Source: Acidovorax sp. A79
Lineage (GTDB): Bacteria > Pseudomonadota > Gammaproteobacteria > Burkholderiales > Burkholderiaceae_C
Direction of reading: 5' to 3'
Assembly (NCBI RefSeq): GCF_041154505.1
Contig: NZ_AP028672.1
Location: 3,946,501-4,010,500, forward strand
DNA length: 64,000 nucleotides
Below are positions 1 to 8,396 of this stretch, piece after piece. Below the pieces are notes generated by a model. It had not been told where the DNA came from. It saw nothing but the letters and a program-made list of their open reading frames with translations, and did no database searches. Position 1 is the stretch's first letter. Every line of letters starts with the position of its first letter. The position numbers and the translations under genes are program-made.

Positions 1-2
1 TC

Positions 3-1391
3 GTGGTGCTCAGCTCCGTGCGGGCCGAAACCCTGCTGGAAATCGACAACCCCGCCTACGCGGCGCGCATCGATGCCGACCGCAAGGTCACCTCTGCCCG
101 GTCCGCCGACGTGCGCAAGCGGCTGGACGAACTGGCGGCGGACCCGGAGTCCCAGGCCCTGTTCGATGCCATCGACAAGGCCGGCAATGGTTTTCGCACG
201 GTGCGCGACGACCTCGTCAAGCGCCGCAAGGACGGCGAGGCCCTGCCGCCCGACGCCATCGCCACGCGCCTGCGCCCGGCGGCTGATGCCTATGCGGCGG
301 CCGTGAACCAGCTGGCCGACTTCCAGCGCCAGCGCGTGGCCGAGGCCCGCGATGCCGCCGCCCGCAGCGAACGGCAGGGCATCACCCTGCTGGCGGCGGG
401 TTCCGTGGTGGGGCTGCTGCTGAGCCTGGCCTGTGCCTGGCTGCTGTCGCGCTCCATCCTGCGGCCGCTGGCCCGTGCGTCCGAAGTCACCGACCGCATC
501 GCCGAAGGTGACCTGACCTCGGCCGTGCCGGCCCCGGGCGCGGGCAACCGCGACGAGCTGCAGGCGCTGCTCGCGCGCCTGGGCGGCATGCAGGCACGCC
601 TGGCCGCTCTGGTGGTGGGCATGCGCCAGGCCAGCACTTCCGTGGCCGGGGCCAGCAGCGAGATCGCGGCGGGCAACAGCGACCTGTCGGCCCGCACCGA
701 GCACACGGCCTCCAACCTCGAAGAAATCGCCGCGAGCATGGAGGAACTGCTGGCCACCGTGCGCCACAGCGCCGACGCCGCCGCGCAGGCCAGCAGCCTG
801 GCCACGGGCGCCAGCAGCGTGGCGCAGCGCGGGCGCGAGGCCGTGGACCGCGTGGTGGGCACCATGGATGGCATCGCGCTGTCGTCCCGCCGCATCGCCG
901 ACATCACCAGCGTGATCGACGGCATCGCGTTCCAGACCAACATCCTCGCGCTCAACGCCGCCGTGGAAGCGGCCCGGGCTGGAGAGCAGGGCCGGGGCTT
1001 CGCGGTGGTGGCCGGCGAGGTGCGCAGCCTGGCCCAGCGGTCGGCCACGGCGGCCAAGGAGATCGGCGGCCTGATCAGCGACAGCGTGCGCCAGGTGGAT
1101 GAGGGCGCCAAGCTCGTGCATGCGGCGGGCAGCACCATGGGCGAGATCGTCGATTCGGTGCGCCAGGTGGCCACCATCATCGGCGAGATCAGCACCGCCG
1201 CGCGCGAGCAGACCACGGGCCTGAGCCAGGTGGGCGAGGCGGTCTCGCAGCTCGACCAGATGACGCAGCAGAACGCCGCGCTGGTGGAAGAGTCCTCCGC
1301 CGCCGCGCAGGGCCTGCGCGCGCAGGCGCAGCAGTTGGCCGAACTGGTGGAGGCGTTCCGCCTGCCGGCTGGCAACGCGCTGCCGCGCTAG
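3..1391 (+). CDS. Methyl-accepting chemotaxis protein, 5'-truncated by window edge
   Basis: C-terminal 462 residues of a membrane chemoreceptor that passes ligand signals to CheA/CheW. The frame is already open at the window start, so the true start and first membrane helix lie upstream. Visible in order: the end of a periplasmic helical ligand domain; a second membrane segment near residues 128-150 ([11 protein letters not shown]); a HAMP domain ([20 protein letters not shown]); and a long coiled-coil signalling domain with the conserved hairpin tip ([21 protein letters not shown]) near residue 305. The signalling domain closely resembles that of the chemoreceptor starting at 62378, so the two are paralogues at either end of the window. 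No C-terminal CheR-binding pentapeptide is present (it ends AGNALPR). Confidence 0.93.
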   Translation: MVLSSVRAETLLEIDNPAYAARIDADRKVTSARSADVRKRLDELAADPESQALFDAIDKAGNGFRTVRDDLVKRRKDGEALPPDAIATRLRPAADAYAAAVNQLADFQRQRVAEARDAAARSERQGITLLAAGSVVGLLLSLACAWLLSRSILRPLARASEVTDRIAEGDLTSAVPAPGAGNRDELQALLARLGGMQARLAALVVGMRQASTSVAGASSEIAAGNSDLSARTEHTASNLEEIAASMEELLATVRHSADAAAQASSLATGASSVAQRGREAVDRVVGTMDGIALSSRRIADITSVIDGIAFQTNILALNAAVEAARAGEQGRGFAVVAGEVRSLAQRSATAAKEIGGLISDSVRQVDEGAKLVHAAGSTMGEIVDSVRQVATIIGEISTAAREQTTGLSQVGEAVSQLDQMTQQNAALVEESSAAAQGLRAQAQQLAELVEAFRLPAGNALPR

Positions 1392-1462
1392 ACAAGGGCG
1401 TCTTCCCTGGAGTGAAGCGCGGCGTCCAAGGCTGGCGCGGCCAAGCCGGCGCCACAGGGCGG

Positions 1463-2569
1463 TCACGATATTTCCACCCGCCAGCGCCTGCGCGGCGCGC
1501 GCAGCGCATGGCGCTTGCGGTACTCCGCCGGCGCCATGCCGGTGTAGCGCGCGAAGATGCGCCTGAAAGCCGCCGGGTCGGCGTAGCCGCAGGCCACGGC
1601 GACGCTGGGCACGCTCTCCAGCGTCACTTCCAGCATGACCTTGGCGCGGCGGCAGCGCAGGCCGTGCAGGTAGTCGAGCGGCGACTGCGACAGCTCCTGC
1701 TGGAAGTGCCGCAGCAGCGTGCGCGTGCTCACCGATGCTGCCTCGGCCAGCCGGGCCAGGGAGTACGGCTGGTCCAGGTGGGCCTCCATCCAGGCGATGG
1801 CGCGCGCCAGGGTGCTGTCGCGCGTGGCCGGGATGTGCTGCTGCGCGTTGGCCTGCAGGGCCGCGCGCGCACGCTGGTGGTCCGGCGCCATCACGGTCTC
1901 GCAGGCGGCGGCCAGTTCCTCCCCCAGCGCGTGGCGCACCAGGGCGATCGCCAGCAGGTTCACGCTGTGCGGCAGCGCGCAGCTGAGCCAGGGGCCGTCG
2001 TCCGACAGGTCCCGGCCCAGGCTGTGGCCGATGCCCGGGAAGTCCCGTTCGAAGCCCGCGATGTAGAACCAGGGCAGGCTCGCCTGGCGCCCGTTCAGGC
2101 GGCCGCTTTGCGCCGCCAGCCAGGCACCATTGCCCACCGTGAGCAGTTTCTGCCCGGCATCGAGCGCGATGCCCAGCTGCCGCGACAGCGCGCGGTGGCG
2201 GGCCGCCACCGCGCGGATGGCCGGAATGTCCGCGGCATGGAACGAGGGGATGAACAACGCGTGGGCCGGGGCGGAGGGCGCCGCCGTGTCCCCGGCCGGC
2301 GTGTAGGCCGCCAGCGGCCCTGGCAGGGAAGCGAGGGGCAGCCCCCCGGCATCGAGCAGCCGCCAGGCCATGCGCGGCGCCTGCGCGCCCATGCGCAGGC
2401 CCGCCAGCAGGTTGGCGCCGCGCAGCAGGTCGATGAGCTGCAGCGCATTGCCCACGGCGGACTCGGGCAGCAGCGGAATGTCCACGCGAAAGACCGGCGG
2501 CCTAGCGGGACTCGGGGGCAAGGACGAAGGTGACTGCGGCATGGCGGTATTGGCTCGTTGGATGGCCAT
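1463..2569 (-). CDS. GlxA-type AraC family transcriptional regulator
   Basis: 368-aa regulator. Residues about 25-200 resemble the DJ-1/PfpI (GATase1-like) fold of GlxA-type regulators. The last 100 residues form the AraC/XylS double helix-turn-helix (YSLARLAEAASVSTRTLLRHF, then SVPSVAVACGYADPAAFRRIF and the family signature FARYTGMAPAEYRKRH). Such proteins usually sense a small molecule and activate an adjacent gene. It is divergent from the M20 amidohydrolase at 2669 with about 100 bp between, so that gene is the obvious candidate target (inference). No strong ribosome-binding site precedes the chosen ATG; an ATG eight codons downstream is also possible. Confidence 0.88.
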   Translation of the reverse strand: MAIQRANTAMPQSPSSLPPSPARPPVFRVDIPLLPESAVGNALQLIDLLRGANLLAGLRMGAQAPRMAWRLLDAGGLPLASLPGPLAAYTPAGDTAAPSAPAHALFIPSFHAADIPAIRAVAARHRALSRQLGIALDAGQKLLTVGNGAWLAAQSGRLNGRQASLPWFYIAGFERDFPGIGHSLGRDLSDDGPWLSCALPHSVNLLAIALVRHALGEELAAACETVMAPDHQRARAALQANAQQHIPATRDSTLARAIAWMEAHLDQPYSLARLAEAASVSTRTLLRHFQQELSQSPLDYLHGLRCRRAKVMLEVTLESVPSVAVACGYADPAAFRRIFARYTGMAPAEYRKRHALRAPRRRWRVEIS

Positions 2570-2668
2570 TTTCGCTTGTCATGAAGAGGGTGCCGGCTTT
2601 TAGCATGAACGTGCTTTTTGCTCCCTGCTCCAGCCTTGCAAGCTGTCACCCACCCTATGGATCTGCCC

Positions 2669-4012
2669 ATGCACAAACCCCTTTCCGCCATCGCGCTTGC
2701 CGCCGGCCTCGCCGCCAGCGGGCTGATCGCCGCCTCTTCGGCCCACGCCCAGGCTCTCGATGCCGCCGGCCTGCAGGCCATCGACACCGCCGTGAACAAG
2801 GTGGCGCCCAAGATGGTCAATTGGCGCCGCGACATCCATGCCCACCCCGAGCTCTCGGGCCAGGAGGTGCGCACCGCCAAGCTCGTGGCCGAGCACCTGA
2901 AGAAACTGGGCATGGAGGTGCAGACCAACGTGGGCGGCACCGGCGTGGTGGGCACCCTGCGCGGCGGGCTGCCGGGCAAGGTGGTGGCGCTGCGCGCCGA
3001 CATGGACGCATTGCCCGTGCCCGAGAACACCGGCCTGCCCTTTGCCTCGAAGATGAAGGCCAACTACCTGGGCAAGGAAGTGCCGGTGATGCACGCCTGC
3101 GGCCACGACGCCCACGTGGCCATGCTCATGGGCGCGGCCGAGGCGCTGGCCGGCATGAAGGCCCAGCTGCCCGGCACCATCAAGTTCATCTTCCAGCCCG
3201 CCGAGGAAGGCGCGCCCGTGGAGGCCGACGCCAACGGCAAGGTGCCCAGCTTCGGGGCCAAGGCCATGGTGGAAGAGGGCGCCTTGAAGGATGTGCAGGC
3301 CATCTACGGCCTGCACATCACGGCCAACCTGCCGTCCGGCGTGGTGGGCTACCGCAGCGGCCCGCTCATGGCCGGATCGGACAACATCAGCATCCAGGTG
3401 GAAGGGCGCGGCGGCCATGGCTCGTCGCCCTGGAACGCGGTGGACCCGGTGGTGGCGGCCAGCCAGGTGGTGCTGGGCCTGCAGACCGTGGTGAGCCGCC
3501 AGCTCAACATCAGCCAGGAGCCCGCGGTGGTCACCATCGGCTCCATCCACGGCGGCACGCGCTACAACATCATTCCGGACAACGTGGAGCTGCTGGGCAC
3601 CCTGCGCACCTTTGACGAGGGCATGCGCCAGGAGGCCTTGAAGCGCATCACCACCACCGCCGAGCAGATCGCGGCGTCGAGCGGCGCCAAGGCCAAGGTG
3701 CGCTTCGGACCCGTGGCCTACCCGGTGACCACCAACCCGGCCGAGCTGACGGCTGCCTCGCTGCCCGCGCTCAAGCTGGCCACGGGGGGCAAGGCGATGA
3801 TCATCCCCAAGGTGAGTGGCTCGGAAGACTTCTCGGAGTTCCAGAAGGTCGCGCCCGGCTTCTTCTACTTTCTGGGCGCGCCGCCCAAGGGCGCGGACTT
3901 CAACAAGGCTCCGTCCAACCACTCGCCGTTGTTCGACATCGATGAAGACCAGCTGCCGGTGGGTGCGCGCACGCTGGCGGCGCTGGCGGTGGATTTCTTG
4001 CAGCGCAAGTAA
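2669..4012 (+). CDS. Exported M20 family amidohydrolase (hippurate hydrolase-like)
   Basis: Zinc-dependent aminoacylase/amidohydrolase of the M20D type, about 448 aa. Residues 1-28 form a Sec signal peptide (Lys, hydrophobic stretch, cleavage after SAHAQA), so it should work in the periplasm. Metal-site motifs are present: ADMDALPV, MHACGHDAHVAML with the family Cys/His, QPAEEGAP with the catalytic Glu pair, and SGSEDFSEF near the C-terminus. The dimerisation insert is represented by RGGHGSSPW. ATG at 2669 gives the cleanest signal peptide; ATG at 2657 adds four residues and cannot be excluded. The substrate cannot be read from sequence. The divergent AraC/GlxA-type gene may regulate it. Confidence 0.88.
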   Translation: MHKPLSAIALAAGLAASGLIAASSAHAQALDAAGLQAIDTAVNKVAPKMVNWRRDIHAHPELSGQEVRTAKLVAEHLKKLGMEVQTNVGGTGVVGTLRGGLPGKVVALRADMDALPVPENTGLPFASKMKANYLGKEVPVMHACGHDAHVAMLMGAAEALAGMKAQLPGTIKFIFQPAEEGAPVEADANGKVPSFGAKAMVEEGALKDVQAIYGLHITANLPSGVVGYRSGPLMAGSDNISIQVEGRGGHGSSPWNAVDPVVAASQVVLGLQTVVSRQLNISQEPAVVTIGSIHGGTRYNIIPDNVELLGTLRTFDEGMRQEALKRITTTAEQIAASSGAKAKVRFGPVAYPVTTNPAELTAASLPALKLATGGKAMIIPKVSGSEDFSEFQKVAPGFFYFLGAPPKGADFNKAPSNHSPLFDIDEDQLPVGARTLAALAVDFLQRK

Positions 4013-4074
4013 GGCGTGGGCCTTGGCGCTGGGTGTGGTGCCGACGGGGCCGCATGGGGTTGGGGCTCTTCAGG

Positions 4075-4886
4075 TTGCGCGGGCTGAGCTTGTCGAAACC
4101 TTGGCTCGCTCGCAAGCTCTCTGATTGAGCGCATGCCTTTGTTGAAGGCGGGAGCCGGGGTGCGCGCCCGGCGGCGCGGTAACTTTCTCTTGGTTCGCCA
4201 AGAGAAAGTCACCAAAGAGAAGGCGACCCCCAGTCTGCGGCCCCTTCGCGGTGCGAAGGGGCAAACCTGCGTCGGGGCGGTTGCGGGGTGCGCCGCAGAA
4301 CTCACTGCGCGCCTTTGGCGCTCCGTTCAGACAACTGCGGCGAGTCAGTGCACGAAGCATGCGCGCTCCGACGCGCATGCCACCCCGCAGCCGCCCCGCC
4401 GCAGGCGCAGCCAGCAGGGGGTGGACAGCCGAACAGCCACACGGGCCTTTGCTTCGCTCGGCCTGGCGGTCGCGGCGCAAAGCGCCTGCGCGTTCGGGGG
4501 CCGAGCGCAGCGATGGCCCGTGTGGATGTTGGCTCCCCCAGCCCTTCAGGATGCGCCGAGGAGCGCAGTGCGGGGGGCGGGCGTGTGCCGAAGGACACAC
4601 GCCTTCGTTGACTGACTCGCTGCGGTTGTCTGAGCGAAGCGCGAAGCGCGCAGCGAGTTCCGCAGCGCGCCCCTCGCACGAGCACCGCAGGTTGCCCCGC
4701 TCGCCCAGCGGGCGAGTGGGGACGCAGGCCGTAGGGTCGCCCTTTCTTTGGTGACTTTCTTTCGGCGACGCGAAAGAAAGTTACTCGCACGCCGGGCGAC
4801 TCCCGGCCTCCGCCCTTCAACCAGGCATGCTGCCCATCAGCGAGCCTGCGAGCGCACCCAGGGTCCGACAAGCTCAACCCGACCGG
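4075..4886. repeat. Giant imperfect palindrome (~800 bp), gene-free
   Basis: The whole 861-bp gap between the amidohydrolase and the next gene is one imperfect inverted repeat centred near 4481. Matching blocks are equidistant from that centre: TGAGCTTGTCGA at about 4086 with TCCGACAAGCTCA at about 4863; AACTTTCT at 4181 with AGAAAGTT at 4775; and CCACACGGGCC at 4437 with GGCCCGTGTGG at 4515. Each arm also carries its own small hairpin: TTTCTCTTGG-TTCG-CCAAGAGAAA near 4184, and CTTTCTTTCG-GCGACG-CGAAAGAAAG near 4755. Open frames in it are high-GC artefacts. The right end runs over the last codons and stop of the gene at 4874. Confidence 0.85.
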
Positions 4887-5425
4887 GTGTGGAGCGCAGC
4901 GCCCCGGCCCACCAGCAGCCGAAACGGCAGCAGCAGCGCCACGCCCAGCACCAGCTTCACCCCCAGGTCCCCCAGCGCCCACGTCACCCAAGGGTCGCTG
5001 CTACCGGCAAAGGCGATGCTCCAGAACACTGCCGTGTCCAGCACCGCAGCCATCAGCGTGGCCACCAGCGGCGCGCGCCACCACGTGCCGTGGCGCAGCC
5101 GGTCGAACACGGCGATGTCCAGCCATTGCGACAGCAAAAACGCCGTGCCGGACGCGATGGCAATGCGCCCAGGTGCCAGCACCAGCGACGCGGCCACCGC
5201 CACGGCAAAGCCCACCCAGGCCACGCGGCGCGCCTGCTGCGGGCCGTGGGCGCGGTTGACCAGCTCACTCACCAGGAAGGCGACCGGGTAGGTGATCGCG
5301 CCCCAGGTGAGCCAGTCGTTGATCGGGAACTGCACCAGGATGTTGGAAGCCAGCACCACGGCGGCCATGGCCAGGGCAGCGGCAGCGAACTGCGCGCGGG
5401 TCGGGTGCGTCAGCGCAGCCGGCAT
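4874..5425 (-). CDS. yhhQ: VUT family queuosine precursor transporter (YhhQ-like)
   Basis: 183-aa inner-membrane protein of the VUT/DUF165 family, whose E. coli member YhhQ takes up queuosine precursors for tRNA modification. Five or six hydrophobic segments are visible. The family pattern SNILVQFPIND-LTWGAITYPVAFLVSELVNR-HGPQQARR is clear, as is the central GRIAIASGTAFLLSQWLDIAVFDRLR. Its stop codon lies inside the right arm of the neighbouring palindrome, so the last residues (about ALHTRSG) may be repeat-derived. Transcribed in the same direction as the FAD protein upstream, with a 15-bp gap. Confidence 0.87.
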   Translation of the reverse strand: MPAALTHPTRAQFAAAALAMAAVVLASNILVQFPINDWLTWGAITYPVAFLVSELVNRAHGPQQARRVAWVGFAVAVAASLVLAPGRIAIASGTAFLLSQWLDIAVFDRLRHGTWWRAPLVATLMAAVLDTAVFWSIAFAGSSDPWVTWALGDLGVKLVLGVALLLPFRLLVGRGAALHTRSG

Positions 5426-5440
5426 GCCACCACCACTACG

Positions 5441-7159
5441 TCAGGCCGTGGTGCCCAGCAGGGCGCGCGCAACCGCCTCGCCCACCTTGATCCCGTCCAC
5501 CCCCGCGGACAGGATGCCGCCCGCATAGCTCGCGCCTTCGCCCGCCGGGTACAGGCCGGGGGTGTTCAGGCTCTGCAGGTTCTCATTGCGCCCGATCTTG
5601 AGCGGCGACGACGTGCGTGTCTCCACGCCGGTCAGCACCGCGTCGTGCATGTCGAAGCCCTTGATCTTGCGGCCGAACACGGGCAGCGCCTCGCGCAGTG
5701 CCGCGATGGCGTAGCCGGGCAGGGCGGCGTGCAGGTCGCCCAGGGCCACGCCGGGCTTGTACGAAGGCTCCACATCGCCCAGGTGCTTCGATGGAGTGCC
5801 CTGGATGAAGTCGCCCACCAGTTGCCCCGGCGCGCTGTAGTCGCGCCCGCCGAGCACGAAGGCGTTGGATTCGAGCTGGCGTTGCAGCACGATGCCCGCC
5901 AGCGGGTGGAACTGGCCCTGCGGCAGCGCTTCGATGCCGTGGGTGTGGCCCAGGTGGGTGTCGAAGGCGGCGGCATCGGTGGGGTAGTCGCTCGGGTCGA
6001 TCCCCACCACCATGCCCGCGTTGGCGTTGCGTTCGTTGCGCGAGTACTGGCTCATGCCGTTGGTGACCACGCGGTTCGGCTCGCTGGTGGCGGCCACCAC
6101 GGTGCCGCCGGGGCACATGCAGAAGCTGTACACCGCCCGGCCGTTCTGCGCATGGTGCACCAGCTTGTAGTCGGCCGCGCCCAGGAGCGGGTGGCCGGCG
6201 TGGCGGCCCCAGCGCGCGCGGTCGATGATGCCCTGCGGGTGCTCGATGCGAAAGCCGATGGAAAACGGCTTGGCCTCCATGGCGACGCCGCGGTCGTACA
6301 GCATCGCAAAGGTGTCGCGCGAGCTGTGGCCCAGGGCCATCACCACATGGTCGGCGCGCAGGTCGGTGGTCTCGCCCGTGGCCTGGTTCAGCACCTTCAG
6401 GCCGCGCAGGTGGCGGTTCTCCCCGGTGCCTTCGACGACCACGTCCGTCACGCGCTGCTCGAAGCGGATCTCGCCGCCCAGCGCGATGATCTGCTCGCGC
6501 AGGTTCTCCACCACCTTCACCAGCTTGAAGGTGCCGATGTGCGGGTGGGCGACGTACAAAATCTCTTCAGGGGCGCCGGCCTTGACGAACTCGTTCATCA
6601 CCTTGCGGCCCAGGTGGCGCGGGTCCTTGATCTGGCTGTAGAGCTTGCCGTCGCTGAAGGTGCCCGCGCCGCCCTCGCCGAACTGCACGTTGCTTTCGGC
6701 ATGCAGCTCGCGCTTGCGCCACAGGCCCCAGGTGTCCTTGGTGCGCTCGCGCACGGGCTTGCCGCGCTCGAGCACGATGGGCTTGAAGCCCATCTGCGCC
6801 AGCACCAGCGCCGCGAAGATGCCGCAGGGGCCAAAGCCCACCACCACGGGGCGCAGGGGCAGCTCGGCCGGGGCCTGGCCCACGGGCTGCCAGGCCATGT
6901 CGGGCGTGGGCTGGATGTGCGGGTGGCTGTCGAACTGCGCCAGCAGCGCGGCTTCATGCTCCGGCCGGGCCAGGGTGATGTCGATGATGTACACCGCCAG
7001 CAGTTCCACCTTGCGCGCGTCGAAGCTGCGCTTGAAGACGTTCAGGTGGGTGATGTCGGCCGGGGCCAGGCCCAGCAGCCTGGCGGCGGCGGCGCGCAGC
7101 AGCGCGTCGGGGTCTTCGGCCGCCGTGAAGGGCAGCCGGATTTCGGAGAGGCGGATCAT
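5441..7159 (-). CDS. FAD-dependent oxidoreductase of the COG2509 type
   Basis: About 572 aa. After an N-terminal domain of about 90 residues comes a Rossmann FAD site (VVVGFGPCGIFAALVLAQMGF) with downstream flavoprotein motifs (SFGTFSDGKLY-like GGAGTFSDGKLYSQIKD; VMALGHSSRDTFAML; GLYPAGEGASYAGGILSAGVDG). This large family is conserved in bacteria, annotated only as an NAD(P)/FAD-dependent dehydrogenase, and no substrate is known to me. ATG at 7159 (MIRLSEIRLPF) is preferred over an in-frame ATG 12 codons upstream because it begins the conserved N-terminal domain. No membrane segment or signal peptide, so cytoplasmic. Confidence 0.85.
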   Translation of the reverse strand: MIRLSEIRLPFTAAEDPDALLRAAAARLLGLAPADITHLNVFKRSFDARKVELLAVYIIDITLARPEHEAALLAQFDSHPHIQPTPDMAWQPVGQAPAELPLRPVVVGFGPCGIFAALVLAQMGFKPIVLERGKPVRERTKDTWGLWRKRELHAESNVQFGEGGAGTFSDGKLYSQIKDPRHLGRKVMNEFVKAGAPEEILYVAHPHIGTFKLVKVVENLREQIIALGGEIRFEQRVTDVVVEGTGENRHLRGLKVLNQATGETTDLRADHVVMALGHSSRDTFAMLYDRGVAMEAKPFSIGFRIEHPQGIIDRARWGRHAGHPLLGAADYKLVHHAQNGRAVYSFCMCPGGTVVAATSEPNRVVTNGMSQYSRNERNANAGMVVGIDPSDYPTDAAAFDTHLGHTHGIEALPQGQFHPLAGIVLQRQLESNAFVLGGRDYSAPGQLVGDFIQGTPSKHLGDVEPSYKPGVALGDLHAALPGYAIAALREALPVFGRKIKGFDMHDAVLTGVETRTSSPLKIGRNENLQSLNTPGLYPAGEGASYAGGILSAGVDGIKVGEAVARALLGTTA

Positions 7160-7276
7160 GGTCTTGCGGGCCCGTGTCGATCGGGCGGGGTGCAAAGTCG
7201 TGGGGCCGTGATTTTACCGGGCCGCTGGCGCGCGGCCCCGTGCCTGCCGTGGGCGCCCTTGGCGTGGGGTAGGCGA

Positions 7277-7335
7277 TTTTTCAAAAATGATAGCTGCTAC
7301 CGCTTGATGGATAAGCGCTGCAACCGGTTTTTATG
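7277..7335. repeat. Dispersed TAGCTGCT repeat, copy A
   Basis: Copy of the short AT-richer element (ATGATAGCTGCTACCGCTT, then ATAAGCGCTGCAACC and a T-run). It lies between the FAD protein and the ybhN-like gene. Its right end supplies the TAA stop codon of the ybhN-like gene (7331-7333). The inner CGCTT/AAGCG arms can form a small hairpin. Confidence 0.75.
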
Positions 7336-8380
7336 CGGATCTTCCGTCGCCGGTGGCCTCGCCCCTGCGCCAGCGCAGCTCGGCCACGCCAAAGCCCAGC
7401 GCGGCCAGCAGCAGGGGCAGGAAGTAGTACAGCGCCCGGTACGCCAGCAGGGCCGCCAGCACCTTGTCCTGGCCCAGCGCGCCGTGGGCCAGCAGCGCGA
7501 CGCCCACGGCCTCCAGCACGCCCAGGCCCGCGGGCACCCGCAGGACCAGCCCGGCCACAGCTCCCAGCTGCACGGTGGCGAGCGCGGCGGGGTAGCTCAC
7601 CGCGCCCTGCAGCACGGCCCACAGCGCCGCGCCCATGAGCATCCAGTTCGTGGCCGACGCCGCCACCTGCCACAAGGCCACGGGCCACCGGGGCAGCGGA
7701 AAGGCGTGGCCGCGCAGCGTGAGGGCCCGTCCGCCGCGCGCGGCGCACAGCGCCACGTACGCCACGGGCAGGCAGCCCAGCACCGCGCCGCCCAGCCGCC
7801 ATTGCCATGGCGTGGCGGCCCAGCCGGCCAGCAGCGGGGGCTGCCACAGCCAGGGGAGGACCGCCGCGAGCAGCAGGTAGCCCACCCAGTTGGTCAGCAC
7901 GCTGGTGCCCACCACCTGCCCGATGGTGCCCGCGTCCACCCCGCGCCGCGCGTACAGCCGGTAGCGCACGCCCACGCCGCCGATCAGCGAGCCCAGGTTG
8001 AGCGTGAAGGGATAGCTGGTCATCGCGATGCCCAGCGTGGCGCGGCGCGTGAGCCGGTGGCCGCTGCAGTGGCGGCCCACCCAGTCGAAGCTGCCGTAGG
8101 TGAAATGGCTGGTCAGGGCCAGCGCTCCCGCCACGGCGAGCGCGCTGGCGGGCAGCGCCTGCAGGGCGCGCAACACGGCGGGCCAGTCCACCAGGCGCGC
8201 CTGCCGGAAGATGAGCCAGGCCACCCCCCCGAAGAACGCCGCCGCGAGGCCGCGCGTGAGCCACGGCCACCAGGGGCGCTGGGTGAGGCCGCGCCAGCCG
8301 GAAGGGGCGCCGGGGGCCTGCCTGCCCGCGGCCAGGGGCGGCAGGGCCGGGTGGCGCGGGGTCGTGGTGGTGGCTGCCAT
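7331..8380 (-). CDS. ybhN: YbhN-like integral membrane protein (UPF0104/LPG synthase TM family)
   Basis: About 349-aa polytopic membrane protein of the lysylphosphatidylglycerol synthase transmembrane/UPF0104 family, with roughly eight hydrophobic segments. Family features include SHFTYGSFDWVGRH near the N-terminus, NLGSLIGGVGVRYRLY in the middle, and the helix RVPAGLGVLEAVGVALL. E. coli YbhN has been linked to envelope lipid transport. The start at 8380 is chosen because it follows the clsB stop by 16 bp; a more upstream ATG would overlap clsB by more than 50 bp. The ybhP-clsB-ybhN order is the same as in E. coli, which supports a shared lipid-related role. The stop codon comes from repeat copy A. 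Confidence 0.85.
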   Translation of the reverse strand: MAATTTTPRHPALPPLAAGRQAPGAPSGWRGLTQRPWWPWLTRGLAAAFFGGVAWLIFRQARLVDWPAVLRALQALPASALAVAGALALTSHFTYGSFDWVGRHCSGHRLTRRATLGIAMTSYPFTLNLGSLIGGVGVRYRLYARRGVDAGTIGQVVGTSVLTNWVGYLLLAAVLPWLWQPPLLAGWAATPWQWRLGGAVLGCLPVAYVALCAARGGRALTLRGHAFPLPRWPVALWQVAASATNWMLMGAALWAVLQGAVSYPAALATVQLGAVAGLVLRVPAGLGVLEAVGVALLAHGALGQDKVLAALLAYRALYYFLPLLLAALGFGVAELRWRRGEATGDGRSA

Positions 8381-8396
8381 GGGATGCCGGGGCCGC

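Noticed and set aside
4133..4754. Small ORFs inside the palindrome (160-230 aa)
   Set aside because: Arg/Ala/Pro-rich frames occur in all six phases because of the mirrored GC-rich sequence; no ribosome-binding sites or conserved motifs.
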